A stretch of 64,000 nucleotides of DNA from Opitutaceae bacterium (GCA_027482185.1 JAIXWF010000022.1:620001-684000), one strand, 5' to 3'. Shown: positions 7,983-19,436, counted from the stretch's first letter. The notes: generated from the sequence alone by a model not told the origin. Made by a program: numbers and translations.

Positions 7983-8939
7983 ATGAAGCACTTCCTCAAA
8001 GAAACCGACTTCAAGGCCGCCGAATTGCCGAAACTCTTCGCCACGGCGCACACCTTGAAGCGGACGCGCGGCCGGGCGGGCAGCCCGAAGCCGTTGGCCG
8101 GCCAGACCTGGGCGCTGATCTTTTCCAAGTCGTCGACGCGCACGCGCGTGTCGTTCGAGGTCGGCATCCACGAGCTCGGCGGCAACGCGATTTTCCTCAA
8201 CAAAAACGACATCCAGATGGGCCGCGGCGAGACCGTCGAGGACACCGCGAAGGTGCTCTCGCGTTTCGTGCACGGGCTCGTGGTGCGGACCTTTGACCAC
8301 AGCGATGTCGAGCGCCTGGCCGCGGCCGGCACGGTGCCGGTGGTCAACGCGCTGACCGATTTCCTGCACCCCTGCCAGATCTACACCGACGCGTTCACGA
8401 TGGCGGAGCGCTGGGCCAAGGGGAAAACGGGCAAGGCGCTCGTCGACTCGCTGCGCGGCCGCAAGATCGCGTTCCTCGGCGACACGGCCTGCAACATGGC
8501 CTACTCGTGGATTCTCGGCGCGAGCCTCTTCGGGATGAAGATCTCGCTCGCGGGACCGAAGGCGTTTGCGCCCGGACCGGAGCTCGACGCTTTGCTCGCG
8601 GCCGAGGGCCGGAAGAAGGAGTACCATTTCACGACCGATCCGCTGGAGGCGGTGCGCGACGCCGACGTCGTCTACACCGACGTGTGGGTGAGCATGGGCA
8701 AGGAAGAGGAAACGAAGGAACGCATCCGCACGATGTCGCCCTACGCCGTCACCGGCAAAGTTTTCGCCGGTGCGAAACGCGACGCGCTCTTCATGCACTG
8801 CCTGCCCGCGCATGCCGGCGAGGAAGTGTCCCAGGAGGTTTTGGACAACCCGCGCTCGATCATCTTCGACCAGGCCGAAAACCGGCTGCACACGCAGAAG
8901 GCGATTTTGTGCGCGCTGCAGGCGGCGCGGAAAAAGTAG
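7983..8939 (+). CDS. argF: Ornithine carbamoyltransferase
   Basis: Makes citrulline from ornithine and carbamoyl phosphate. The 318-residue protein has the carbamoyl-phosphate loop SKSSTRTR (residues 48-55), HPCQ (129-132), the ornithine loop DVWVSMGKEEE near 237, and MHCLPA near 271. The SMG loop marks ornithine rather than acetyl- or succinyl-ornithine specificity. One oddity is the segment GDTACNMAYSW, where most family members have a GDxNNxxNS-type sequence; one asparagine and the NS pair are changed next to the ornithine site. argG and argH are not in the window. A CACAGAGG-type inverted repeat follows the gene. Confidence 0.93.
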   Translation: MKHFLKETDFKAAELPKLFATAHTLKRTRGRAGSPKPLAGQTWALIFSKSSTRTRVSFEVGIHELGGNAIFLNKNDIQMGRGETVEDTAKVLSRFVHGLVVRTFDHSDVERLAAAGTVPVVNALTDFLHPCQIYTDAFTMAERWAKGKTGKALVDSLRGRKIAFLGDTACNMAYSWILGASLFGMKISLAGPKAFAPGPELDALLAAEGRKKEYHFTTDPLEAVRDADVVYTDVWVSMGKEEETKERIRTMSPYAVTGKVFAGAKRDALFMHCLPAHAGEEVSQEVLDNPRSIIFDQAENRLHTQKAILCALQAARKK

Positions 8940-8989
8940 GCGAAGTGGCGGGGGCGGGGTCGTTGGGCCCAACCCAAGCATGGCTCTGG

Positions 8990-9145
8990 CCACAGAGGAC
9001 ACGGAGGCAATCCGGAGGAGCACGGAGGGTTGGCAGGGATGCGGAATCGCCTCGGTATTGTTCCACGGGTACAGGGCGCGGAACGATCCTCCGATCTCGA
9101 AGGATCCCTCTGTGAACTCTGCGCCCCCTCTGTGACCTCTGTGGT
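8990..9145. repeat. CACAGAGG-type inverted repeat element between argF and the cupin gene
   Basis: The left arm (8990-9029) has short units such as CACAGAGGA and CACGGAGG. The right arm (9106-9145) has the complementary CCTCTGTGA units. They enclose about 75 bases that include a smaller inverted repeat around GATCCT...AGGATC. The units are 8-9 bases long, unlike the 7-base arrays, but the architecture and the position between two convergent genes are the same. Confidence 0.7.
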
Positions 9146-9186
9146 CCAGATCGATCGCGTCCGGTGAATCTATTGCTCCGCGCGGG

Positions 9187-10209
9187 TCACTCTTCGCCGT
9201 CGAAGTAGTCGAGTTCCTGCGGGCGGAAGAACAGGCGCGGATTGCGCAGGCCGCGTTTGCCGGAGTCGGGATAGTGCCAGTAATCGACGGGAGGGTTGTC
9301 GGCGATGAGCAGGTAGGTCAGCCCGCTGTCCGGCGCGGCGCGGAGTTGGTGCGCGGTGCCGGGCGGCTGGAGCAGCGCGTCGCCGGCGCGCACGTCCACG
9401 GTCGCCGCGTCGATGCGGCAGGTGCCGCGGCCGGAGCGGATGAGAAACAATTCCCACTGCGCGGCGTGGCTGTGGAACGGGCAGCCGGATTGGCCCGGCT
9501 CGAGCCGGCCGAGTTCGAGATCGAAGGGATGGCCGCCGAGGCCCGTCGGGGTGTTGCGCCGGGCGCCGAGGGCGATGGACAGTTCCTTGAAGGCGCCGCG
9601 GAACTTGCCCTTCGGCGAAGCCCATTCATCCCACGGCAACGTATCCGGATGCAGGTGACGTTGCGCGAACGGCGCGAGCGGCGGGGCCGGCGGCGTGCCG
9701 GAGGGGCGGTAGGGCGGGGCGTCGGGCAACGGCGCTTCCTCGCCGTCGAAGTAGCCGGTTTCGGCCAGCCGGAAATAGATCCCCGGAGGACGCAGGCCCC
9801 ACTTGTCGGAATCGGGATAGTGGAAGGCGTCGAGCGGCGGATTGTCCGCGACGATCAGGACGACGAGGTCGGTCTCGCCGCGGTTGAGCAATTGGTGCGG
9901 TTCGCCCGGCGGGTGGAACCAGACCTCGCCTGCGCCGAGGACGTGCGTCTCCGCGCCGGCGCGCACGGTGGCGGTGCCGGTCTCGACAACGAAGTATTCC
10001 CACTGTGCGAGGTGAGCATGGAAGGGGCAGACGGCGGCGCCGGGCGGAATGCGGCGGACCTGGACGTCGAAGGGATGGCCGCCGCACCACGTGCCGCCGT
10101 TGCGTTGTCCGCCGAGGGCGAGAGACACATCGCGGACGAAGGAGCGGAACGTGCCGCGGGGCGAACGCTGTTCCGTTTCCGGGAGATCGGGGAGGTGGAC
10201 GCGGGGCAT
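9187..10209 (-). CDS. Tandem double-cupin protein
   Basis: A 340-residue cytoplasmic protein made of two homologous cupin domains. Each half contains SxALGxxRN, GGHPFD, CPFHxHxAQWE and PPGxxHQL segments, then DNPPxDxxHYPDS and YFDGEE at the end (about residues 25-165 and 195-340). The CPFHxH and GExHQ/GTxHQ motifs supply the usual metal-binding histidines, so both domains probably bind metal. It looks like an internal duplication. The ATG at 10209 was chosen because the reading frame upstream runs through repeat arrays with no conserved sequence. The substrate is unknown; such cupins often bind sugars or small acids. Confidence 0.75.
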   Translation of the reverse strand: MPRVHLPDLPETEQRSPRGTFRSFVRDVSLALGGQRNGGTWCGGHPFDVQVRRIPPGAAVCPFHAHLAQWEYFVVETGTATVRAGAETHVLGAGEVWFHPPGEPHQLLNRGETDLVVLIVADNPPLDAFHYPDSDKWGLRPPGIYFRLAETGYFDGEEAPLPDAPPYRPSGTPPAPPLAPFAQRHLHPDTLPWDEWASPKGKFRGAFKELSIALGARRNTPTGLGGHPFDLELGRLEPGQSGCPFHSHAAQWELFLIRSGRGTCRIDAATVDVRAGDALLQPPGTAHQLRAAPDSGLTYLLIADNPPVDYWHYPDSGKRGLRNPRLFFRPQELDYFDGEE

Positions 10210-10210
10210 G

Positions 10211-10437
10211 GGAATAAGACCGGAATTGGGAAACCGGAAAACGGAGTAGGGGCGAATTGCGGATTGCGGAATGCGGGTTGCGAATTGGGGAACCGGAAGG
10301 GGCCGCAAGAAGGCGCAGGAGTCGCAAGAGGCGGCGGAATTTCCGAGATTCAAACTCCAAACTCCGAACTTCGAACTCCGAATTACCAATTCCGATCTCG
10401 GAACTCCAAACCCAAAACCCAAAACCCAAAGAGCCGG
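10211..10437. repeat. Composite period-7 arrays upstream of the cupin gene
   Basis: Three blocks follow one another: ATAAGACCGGAA with GGAAACC-type units (about 10214-10245), GCGGATT-type units (about 10252-10292), and a long CGAACTC/CAAACTC/AAAACCC block (about 10343-10434). The arms are not obviously complementary to each other. The FAH gene stop at 10451 lies 14 bases beyond the last block. It is the longest such tract in the window. Confidence 0.75.
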
Positions 10438-10450
10438 CCGCCGCCGCGGC

Positions 10451-11257
10451 TCAGCCGAGCGGCTCTTCGATCACCGGGTTCGTGAGCGTGCCGATGTTCT
10501 CGATGTCGACGGTGACGACGTCGCCGGGCTGGAGCCAGACGGGCGGGTTGCGGGCGAAGCCGACGCCGTGGGGCGTGCCGGTCAAGATGACGGTGCCGGG
10601 GAGGAGCGTCTTGCTGGCGCTGAGGAATTCGATGATCGCGGGCACGTCGAAGATCATGTCGTCGGTGTTCCAATCCTGCATCGTCTCGCCGTTGAGGATC
10701 GTGCGGATGCGGAGGGCGTTGGGATTCGGGATTTCGTCGCGGGTGACGAGGACGGGCCCAAGCGGGGCGAAGGTGTCGAAGCCCTTGCCCTGGCACCATT
10801 GGCCGCCGCCGCCGTCGCGCTGCCAGTCGCGGGCGGAGACGTCGTTGGCGCAGGTGTAGCCGAGCACGTAATCGAGGGCGGCGGCGCGACTGACGTTCTT
10901 GCAACGCCGGCCGATGACGACGGCGAGTTCGCATTCGTAGTCGACCTTGGTGCTGGGCAATTTCCGCGGGAGCTCGATCGGATCGCCGGGATTCTGGACG
11001 GCGGCGGTGTTCTTGATGAAGAGGACGGGGTACTTGGGGAGCGGGCTGTTGCTCTCGGCGGCGTGCTTTTTGTAGTTCAGGCCGATGCAGAGCAGGTTCG
11101 GCGGCACGACGGGTGCGAGAATCTTGCCCGGGACGACGACGCGGTCGGTGACTTGGAATTCGCCGAAGAGATCGCCGGCGATTTCGCGAGCGGAGCCGTC
11201 GGACTGGAGAGCGGCGTAAGCGGGACCGTGCGGGGTGAGGTGGCGGACGAGGCGCAT
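10451..11257 (-). CDS. Fumarylacetoacetate hydrolase (FAH) family protein
   Basis: A 268-residue cytoplasmic enzyme of the FAH superfamily, which includes acylpyruvate hydrolases, oxaloacetate decarboxylases and 2-oxo-hept-3-ene-dioate hydratases. It has a short N-terminal strand domain and then the catalytic domain with IGLNYKKHAAES near residue 58, VDYECELAVVIGR near 103 with the metal-binding Glu residues, DVSARDWQ near 139 and TGTPHGVGF near 225. The Mg2+-binding glutamates and aspartate of the family are visible. The exact substrate cannot be chosen from the sequence. It is co-directional with gcvP downstream and the cupin gene, separated by repeats, so a shared operon is doubtful. Confidence 0.85.
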   Translation of the reverse strand: MRLVRHLTPHGPAYAALQSDGSAREIAGDLFGEFQVTDRVVVPGKILAPVVPPNLLCIGLNYKKHAAESNSPLPKYPVLFIKNTAAVQNPGDPIELPRKLPSTKVDYECELAVVIGRRCKNVSRAAALDYVLGYTCANDVSARDWQRDGGGGQWCQGKGFDTFAPLGPVLVTRDEIPNPNALRIRTILNGETMQDWNTDDMIFDVPAIIEFLSASKTLLPGTVILTGTPHGVGFARNPPVWLQPGDVVTVDIENIGTLTNPVIEEPLG

Positions 11258-11353
11258 GACCCGGCAGTCGAAAGTCGAACGGCGGGAGTGGAAAGACGGA
11301 AATCCGCGGGCGCCGGGAGCGGCGAGCGTTGGGGAGCGGATCGGGGGAGGGAT

Positions 11354-11427
11354 GGCCCGGGCTGAAGGCCCGGGCTACGTGGAGGCGCGTGAGGAAGGAA
11401 TAACCCGGGCTGAAGGCCCGGGCTACG
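11354..11427. repeat. Two GCCCGGGCTGAAGGCCCGGGCTACG palindromic elements
   Basis: Copies at 11354-11379 and 11401-11427 have 9-base self-complementary arms (GCCCGGGCT and its near-complement around GAAG). They lie in the spacer between the FAH start and the gcvP stop. Related copies stand at 18273, 18305, 19411 and 28739. Confidence 0.75.
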
Positions 11428-11442
11428 CGGGGGCGCGGCGGA

Positions 11443-14364
<2,922 letters not shown>

Positions 14365-14513
14365 GGGGCGGACGGTAGGCGCGGGGAAGACCCGCGCAAC
14401 CGCGATTTGGCTGCGGCCGCGGCATCAAAGGAACCGCGGCGGGGCGCGGAAGCGCGGCTGATAACGCCGGCGCGACTTGCGCTCCGCGGCGGGGCGGTTT
14501 GGGCTGCGCAACC

Positions 14514-15185
14514 ATGGCCGCTGCCCTGCCGTTTCCGACCCGCGCCGACCGCGCCGCGCACCTCGACCGCCGGCTCGCGGAGCTGTACCCGGAAACGCCG
14601 GTGCCGCTCGATCACAAGGACGCGTACACCTTGCTGATCGCGGTGCTGCTGTCGGCGCAGTGCACCGACAAGCGCGTGAACCTGACGACGCCGGCGCTCT
14701 TCGCGCTGGCGGATACGCCGGCGGCGATGGCGCGGCTCACCGTGGCGCAGATCGACGCGATCGTGCGGCCCTGCGGGTTGGCGCCGCGGAAGGCGCAGGC
14801 GATCCGCGATCTTTCAATTTTGCTGCTGGAGCGGCACGGCGGCGAAGTGCCGCGCAGCTTCGAGGCGCTGGAGGCGCTGCCGGGCGTCGGGCACAAAACG
14901 GCGAGCGTGGTGATGGCGCAGGCCTTCGGGGTGCCGGCGTTTCCGGTCGACACGCACATCCACCGGTTGGCGCAGCGCTGGAAACTGACGAACGGCCGCA
15001 GCGTGGAGCAGACGGAGACGGACCTGAAGAAACTGTTCCCGCAGGCGCACTGGAACGCGTTGCACCTGCGGATCATTTTCTACGGCCGCGAGCATTGCAC
15101 GGCGCACGCGTGCGACGGCACCGTCTGCCCGCTCTGCCGGGAGCTGTTTCCCGGGCGCAAACGCGCGGTCGTGACGAAGAAGTGA
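14514..15185 (+). CDS. nth: Endonuclease III (DNA glycosylase/AP lyase)
   Basis: Removes oxidised pyrimidines and cuts the abasic site in base-excision repair. The 223-residue protein has LLSAQCTDKRVN near residue 44, the helix-hairpin-helix with catalytic lysine LPGVGHKTASVV near 125, and the catalytic aspartate in VDTHIHRLA near 147. The C-terminal cysteines are spaced C-x4-C-x4-C-x2-C (HCTAHACDGTVCPLC), not the usual C-x6-C-x2-C-x5-C that binds the 4Fe-4S cluster, so the cluster may be altered or absent. The ATG at 14514 is preferred over 14499 because conserved sequence begins after it. It is divergent from gcvP. Confidence 0.92.
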   Translation: MAAALPFPTRADRAAHLDRRLAELYPETPVPLDHKDAYTLLIAVLLSAQCTDKRVNLTTPALFALADTPAAMARLTVAQIDAIVRPCGLAPRKAQAIRDLSILLLERHGGEVPRSFEALEALPGVGHKTASVVMAQAFGVPAFPVDTHIHRLAQRWKLTNGRSVEQTETDLKKLFPQAHWNALHLRIIFYGREHCTAHACDGTVCPLCRELFPGRKRAVVTKK

Positions 15186-15186
15186 G

Positions 15187-15321
15187 CGCGCCGGCGGCGG
15201 CGCGCCGGCGTAGGGGCGCGGCTCGACCGCGCCCGGGTGGGCGAAGCCATAGGGCCGGAGGTTGAAGGCGAAGGGGCGAGGCGTGGCGTCGGGCTAGGCG
15301 CGCACAAGGCGCGCCCCTACG
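15187..15321. repeat. GTAGGGGCG-type inverted repeat element between nth and tRNA-Val
   Basis: A perfect 12-base inverted repeat, CGTAGGGGCGCG (15209-15220) and CGCGCCCCTACG (15310-15321), encloses about 90 bases. It is preceded by an 11-base direct repeat GCGCGCCGGCG at 15187-15210. No coding sequence is present here. The layout, complementary ends around a short core, parallels the other intergenic elements. Confidence 0.6.
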
Positions 15322-15390
15322 CGGACGGCCGCGGGCGAAAAAACGCATTGCTTCGCCGGCAGCGGCCCGCAACGTTCCCGCTTCCTGTTC

Positions 15391-15467
15391 GGACGCTTAG
15401 CTCAGTTGGTTAGAGCACCTGCTTCACACGCAGGGGGTCCGCGGTTCGAGCCCGCGAGCGTCCACCA
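15391..15467 (+). tRNA. tRNA-Val (anticodon CAC)
   Basis: A 77-base cloverleaf. The acceptor stem GGACGCT pairs with AGCGTCC. The D arm contains AGCTCAGTTGGTTAGAGC. The anticodon arm CCTGC-TTCACAC-GCAGG gives anticodon CAC, reading GTG valine codons. The T arm CGCGG-TTCGAGC-CCGCG is standard. The discriminator A is followed by an encoded CCA end. GTG is a frequent valine codon in this GC-rich DNA. Confidence 0.96.
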
Positions 15468-15513
15468 TTCTTGCCGCCCGAAAAGACGACGTGGGCCCGG
15501 ATCGAGGAGATCT

Positions 15514-16230
15514 TCAGTCGAGCCATCCACCGGTCGCCTGGAGCGGTTCGAGTGCATCGCGCCGTGTGATCCACACCGCCAGCGCCAGGCGTGCCTGGCC
15601 CGCCGCCGGGGCGTCCGGCAACGCAAACTCCGCCTGCCCGGCGGACAACGGATGCGCGACCAGCGCCAAGGCGACGAATTCGTGCCGCAGCGTCTCGCCC
15701 CGGTTTTCGCCGGACTTCACCTTTGAGACGATGCCGGCGCCCAGCAGAGCGGCGTGGACGCGGTAGTCCCCCGGCGCCGTCGGGGCGAACGTCACCCGGG
15801 CGCGGCGCTCCCCCACGGTCACCGTGAGCACGCCCGGCTTGTCGGCCGTGCGCGGCGGCGGTTGGCGGCGCGTGCGTCCCGGCCACTCCCGGCCGTCGAG
15901 GACGAAGCCCGGCGTGTACACCGTGTTGGCCTGCCAGGCCTCGGCGTAGGCGTGTTGCCGGCCGGTGAATTCCCGGCTGGCGAGCCGGTCGGTCCAGCCG
16001 AGCCGATCCCAGTAGTTCACGTGGAAAGCGACGGGGACGAAATCCCGCCAAAGCCCCGGGTCGCCGCGGAGTCCGTTCAGCCAAGCCTCGGCGGGCGGGC
16101 AACTGCTGCAGCCTTCCGAAGTGAACAACTCGATCAGGCGGGTGCGGTTTTCCCCGCTCGCGAGAATCTGCGGCGCAGCCTGTCCGGCGAGCGCGGGAAT
16201 CAGCAGGAGGCAGGCGAGGCGCAGGTGCAT
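15514..16230 (-). CDS. DUF1223 thioredoxin-like exported protein
   Basis: A 238-residue secreted protein of the DUF1223 family, which has a thioredoxin-like fold of unknown function. The signal peptide MHLRLACLLLIPALAGQAAP is followed by LIELFTSEGCSSCPPAEAWL, where the C-x-x-C pair and TSEG sequence define the family. VPVAFHVNYWDRLGW and YTPGFVLDGREW are further conserved blocks. A redox role in the periplasm is plausible. The ATG at 16230 starts the signal peptide; the in-frame ATG at 16260 would add ten polar residues and is an alternative. The gene is convergent with tRNA-Val and divergent from the symporter. Confidence 0.85.
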   Translation of the reverse strand: MHLRLACLLLIPALAGQAAPQILASGENRTRLIELFTSEGCSSCPPAEAWLNGLRGDPGLWRDFVPVAFHVNYWDRLGWTDRLASREFTGRQHAYAEAWQANTVYTPGFVLDGREWPGRTRRQPPPRTADKPGVLTVTVGERRARVTFAPTAPGDYRVHAALLGAGIVSKVKSGENRGETLRHEFVALALVAHPLSAGQAEFALPDAPAAGQARLALAVWITRRDALEPLQATGGWLD

Positions 16231-16397
16231 ATCGATGGGAGCCGGCGGGCGCCGTTTCATTCCCGCATGTCGGCCGGAACGTTCCGGCCCGCGCAGGCGG
16301 CGGGCGGAATTTGTTTGGACTCGCCGGTGCGGACGCAGCACCAACTGGGGCAACCCCGTGGTCGTCCCGGCTTTGTGCCGGCGGCGCCGTTTACCGC

Positions 16398-18275
16398 ATG
16401 AAACTCCAGTTGCTCGATTGGTTCATCGTCTTGCTCACGCTGCTCGTGTGCTTCGTCCCGGCGCTCTTCTTCGGGCGGCGCGCGGGCAAGGACACGACGG
16501 AGTTCTTCGCCTCCGGCCGCTCCGTGCCGTGGTGGCTGGCGGGGCTCTCGATGGTGGCGACGACGTTCAGCAGCGACACGCCCAACTGGGTCACGCAGCA
16601 GGTCCGGCAGTACGGCGTCGCGGGCAACTGGCAGTGGTGGGCCTTCGTGCTCACCGGCGTCGCGACGGTGTTTTTCTTCGCGCGGCTCTGGCGGCGCTCG
16701 GGCGTGATGACGGACCTCGAGTTCTACGAGCTGCGCTACTCGGGGCCGGCGGCCTCGGTCGTGCGCGGCTTCCGCGCCGTCTACCTCGGGCTCTTCTTCA
16801 ACTGCTTCATCATGGGCATGGTGACGCTCGCGGCGTGCAAGATCGCCAACATCCTCTTCGGTCTGCCGCCGTGGCAGACGATCGTGATCTGCGGCGTGCT
16901 CAACGTCGTGTTCGCCGCCCACTCCGGGCTCTGGGGCGTGCTCGTGATCGATATGATCCAGTTCTTCATCAAGATGACGGCGGTCGTGGCGGCGGCGTAC
17001 TTCAGCCTGAAGGAAGTCGCGCGGCTCACGGGCGTCGGCGAAAGCGCCTGGGCCGGCCTCGAGAAACTCGTCGCGTTGCTCGGGCCGCAACAGGTGAACC
17101 TGCGCGGCGGGCAACCCGTGCTGTCGGCGAGCGACGGCACCGGGCAGCCGATCCTCGACCTGCTGCCGAACTTCGCGCTGGGGGAACTCGCGCTGATGAT
17201 TTTCATCGTGCCGATCGCGATCGGTTGGTGGGCGAACTGGTACCCGGGCTCCGAGCCGGGCGGCGGCAGCTACATCGCGCAACGCATGCTGGCGTCGAAG
17301 TCGGAGAAGGATTCCCTCGGCGGCACCCTGTTTTTCAATTTCGCGCACTACGTGCTGCGGCCGTGGCCGTGGATCATCACGGCGCTGTGCTCGATCATCG
17401 TGTTTCCGGATCTGAAGGATATCCAGGCGGCGTTCCCGGGCGCGGATCCGAAACTCATCGGCCACGACAGTGCGTTTCCCGCGATGCTCAAATTTCTGCC
17501 CGTCGGCTTCGTCGGCCTCATGGTCGGCGGCCTGATCGCGGCGAATTCCTCGACCATTCTCACGCATCTCAACTGGGGGTCGTCGTACCTCGTGCACGAT
17601 TTCTACCGGCGCTTCGTGGCGAAGGACCGCGGCGAGCGCCATTACGTCAACGCCGGCCGCGTCTGCACGGTCGGCCTGTACGTGATCGCGGCGTTTCTCA
17701 GCACGGTGCTCACGTCGGCGCAGGAAGCGTTCGAGGTGCTGATCTCGATCGGCGCCGGCACGGGACTGCTTTATCTGCTGCGTTGGTTCTGGTGGCGGAT
17801 CAACGCGTGGTGCGAGGTCGTCGCGATGGTGAGTTCGTTCGTGGTATCGGTGGCGGTCTTTGTCCTGCGGAAATCCGGCCACGATCTGCCCTTCGCCCAC
17901 ACGGTGATCGCGTCGGTCGCGTTCACGACCGTTTGCTGGATCGTCACGGCCTTCGTCACGGCGCCGACGAGCGAGGCGACGCTGGTCGCGTTCTACCGCA
18001 AGGTGTTTCCCGCGGGCCCGGGTTGGGCGAAGATCCGCGCGGCGGCCGGCGTGAGCGAGGCGGAAGCCGCGCAGCGAAGCGACCCGATGGGGCCGGCGAC
18101 GGTGGCGTGGCTGGCGGGGTGCGCGGCGATTTGGACGTCGTTGTTTGCGATCGGGCAATTCCTCTACGGCCGGATGGGACTGGCGTGGCTCAACACGGGT
18201 ATCTTTGTCGTTAGCGCCGCGGTGCTGATCGTGATGGTGAATCGGCTTTGGGCGGAGCCGGAGCGGCGGGCGTAG
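16398..18275 (+). CDS. Sodium:solute symporter family protein
   Basis: A 625-residue inner-membrane transporter of the SSS family, coupling Na+ entry to uptake of a sugar or similar solute. About a dozen hydrophobic helices are visible, starting at LLDWFIVLLTLLVCFVPALFF. The early motif FFASGRSVPWWLAGLSMVATTFSSDTP is the SSS signature around helices 1-2, and LPVGFVGLMVGGLIAANSST near residue 375 is the later conserved block. The ATG at 16398 begins the first helix. The next gene is a pectinesterase, so uptake of a pectin-derived sugar or uronate is an attractive inference. The stop codon TAG is part of a GCCCGGGCT palindrome repeat. Confidence 0.85.
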   Translation: MKLQLLDWFIVLLTLLVCFVPALFFGRRAGKDTTEFFASGRSVPWWLAGLSMVATTFSSDTPNWVTQQVRQYGVAGNWQWWAFVLTGVATVFFFARLWRRSGVMTDLEFYELRYSGPAASVVRGFRAVYLGLFFNCFIMGMVTLAACKIANILFGLPPWQTIVICGVLNVVFAAHSGLWGVLVIDMIQFFIKMTAVVAAAYFSLKEVARLTGVGESAWAGLEKLVALLGPQQVNLRGGQPVLSASDGTGQPILDLLPNFALGELALMIFIVPIAIGWWANWYPGSEPGGGSYIAQRMLASKSEKDSLGGTLFFNFAHYVLRPWPWIITALCSIIVFPDLKDIQAAFPGADPKLIGHDSAFPAMLKFLPVGFVGLMVGGLIAANSSTILTHLNWGSSYLVHDFYRRFVAKDRGERHYVNAGRVCTVGLYVIAAFLSTVLTSAQEAFEVLISIGAGTGLLYLLRWFWWRINAWCEVVAMVSSFVVSVAVFVLRKSGHDLPFAHTVIASVAFTTVCWIVTAFVTAPTSEATLVAFYRKVFPAGPGWAKIRAAAGVSEAEAAQRSDPMGPATVAWLAGCAAIWTSLFAIGQFLYGRMGLAWLNTGIFVVSAAVLIVMVNRLWAEPERRA

Positions 18276-18330
18276 CCCGGGGCTTTAGCCCGGGGGCGGA
18301 TATATAGCCCGGGCTGAAGCTCCGGGCTAC
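18273..18330. repeat. Two GCCCGGGCT palindromic elements after the symporter gene
   Basis: TAGCCCGGGGCTTTAGCCCGGG (18273-18294) starts with the stop codon of the symporter. A second copy, with the core AGCCCGGGCTGAAGCTCCGG, occupies 18305-18330. Further GGGCTACG fragments follow to about 18357. Both copies can form short hairpins in the transcript just after translation ends. Confidence 0.75.
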
Positions 18331-18391
18331 GTCGGGCTACGTGGGCCACGTCGGGCGTTGACGGCGCGGAGGGCGTTGGGCTCAACACGGC

Positions 18392-19387
18392 ATGCGCGTT
18401 TTGCCCCGAAACCTGCGGATCGGATTGCTGTGGCTGGTCGGTTGCGTCGCGACCCTCGCGGCGCTGCGGGCCGCGGCCCCGGCGGACACCGTGGTCGCCG
18501 CCGACGGCTCGGGCCAGTATCGCTCGTTGCAGGACGCGATCAGCGCGGCGCCGATGCGCACGGGCCGGAACGACGCGCCGTGGGTGATCGCGGTGAAACC
18601 GGGCACTTACAAGGAGCGCATCTACGTGCAGCGGGAACGCGGCAACATCGTCGTGCGCGGCGCGGACGCGGCGACGACGGTCGTGACCTTCGATCTGCAC
18701 GCCAATCTCCCCGGGCCCGACGGCAAACCGATCGGCACCTTCCGCACGCCGACGCTGCAGATCGACGGCGACGGCATGGTCTGGGAAAACCTGACGATCG
18801 CGAATTCGGCCGGGCCGGTGGGGCAGGCGCTCGCGTTGCGCGCGGACGGCGACCGGTTGGTTTTCCGGAAGTGCCGGTTTCTCGGCTGGCAGGACACGAT
18901 TCTCGTGAACCGCGGACGGCATTATTTCGAGGACTGCTACATCGAGGGGCACGTCGATTTCATCTTCGGCGCGGCGACGGCGTACTTTGCGCGCTGCCAC
19001 GTGCATGCCGTGGGCGACGGCTATATCACGGCGGCGTCGACGCCGGAGGGGACGGAGTACGGTTTCGTGTTTGCGGATGGACGAATCACGGGCGCGGCCG
19101 GAGTGAAGACGTACCTGGGGCGGCCGTGGCGGAATTACGCGCGGACGATATTTCTGCGGACCGAGATGGCGGCGACGGTGCGGCCGGAAGGTTGGGACAA
19201 CTGGAACAAGCCGACGGCGGAGCAGACGACGTTCTACGCGGAATTTGGCAGCACCGGGCCGGGCGCGGCGGCGGGGAAACGCGCGGCGTGGTCGAAACCG
19301 TTGACGGCGGCGGAAGCGGCGGCGCTGACGCCGGCGCGGGTGCTCGGCGGGACGGACGGCTGGAATCCGGCAGCGTCCGTCCGGTAG
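18392..19387 (+). CDS. Pectinesterase (carbohydrate esterase family 8)
   Basis: Removes methyl esters from pectin homogalacturonan outside the cytoplasm. The 331-residue precursor has a signal peptide ending near residue 28. The right-handed beta-helix signatures are all visible: GSGQYRSLQDAI near 40, GTYKE near 71, the catalytic region FLGWQDTIL near 168 with one Asp, HVDFIFG near 189 with the second Asp, and KTYLGRPWRNYA near 240 with the substrate Arg. The length is typical for a bacterial secreted CE8 enzyme. It follows the sodium symporter, suggesting a small pectin-use cluster, although no lyase or polygalacturonase is nearby. Confidence 0.92.
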   Translation: MRVLPRNLRIGLLWLVGCVATLAALRAAAPADTVVAADGSGQYRSLQDAISAAPMRTGRNDAPWVIAVKPGTYKERIYVQRERGNIVVRGADAATTVVTFDLHANLPGPDGKPIGTFRTPTLQIDGDGMVWENLTIANSAGPVGQALALRADGDRLVFRKCRFLGWQDTILVNRGRHYFEDCYIEGHVDFIFGAATAYFARCHVHAVGDGYITAASTPEGTEYGFVFADGRITGAAGVKTYLGRPWRNYARTIFLRTEMAATVRPEGWDNWNKPTAEQTTFYAEFGSTGPGAAAGKRAAWSKPLTAAEAAALTPARVLGGTDGWNPAASVR

Positions 19388-19410
19388 CTGATTTCCGGTC
19401 GCGGAGATGG

Positions 19411-19436
19411 GACCCGGCCTGAAGGGCCGGGCTACG
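19411..19436. repeat. GCCCGGGCT-type palindromic element between pectinesterase and next gene
   Basis: GACCCGGCCTGAAGGGCCGG and the following GCTACG form a variant of the GCCCGGGCTGAAG palindrome. It abuts the stop codon of the minus-strand gene at 19437 and lies 24 bases after the pectinesterase stop, between two convergent genes. Confidence 0.65.

Noticed and set aside
14365-14513. A glycine riboswitch upstream of gcvP
   Set aside because: The 149 bases lack the conserved tandem aptamer cores, and the gap is too short for both aptamers plus a promoter.
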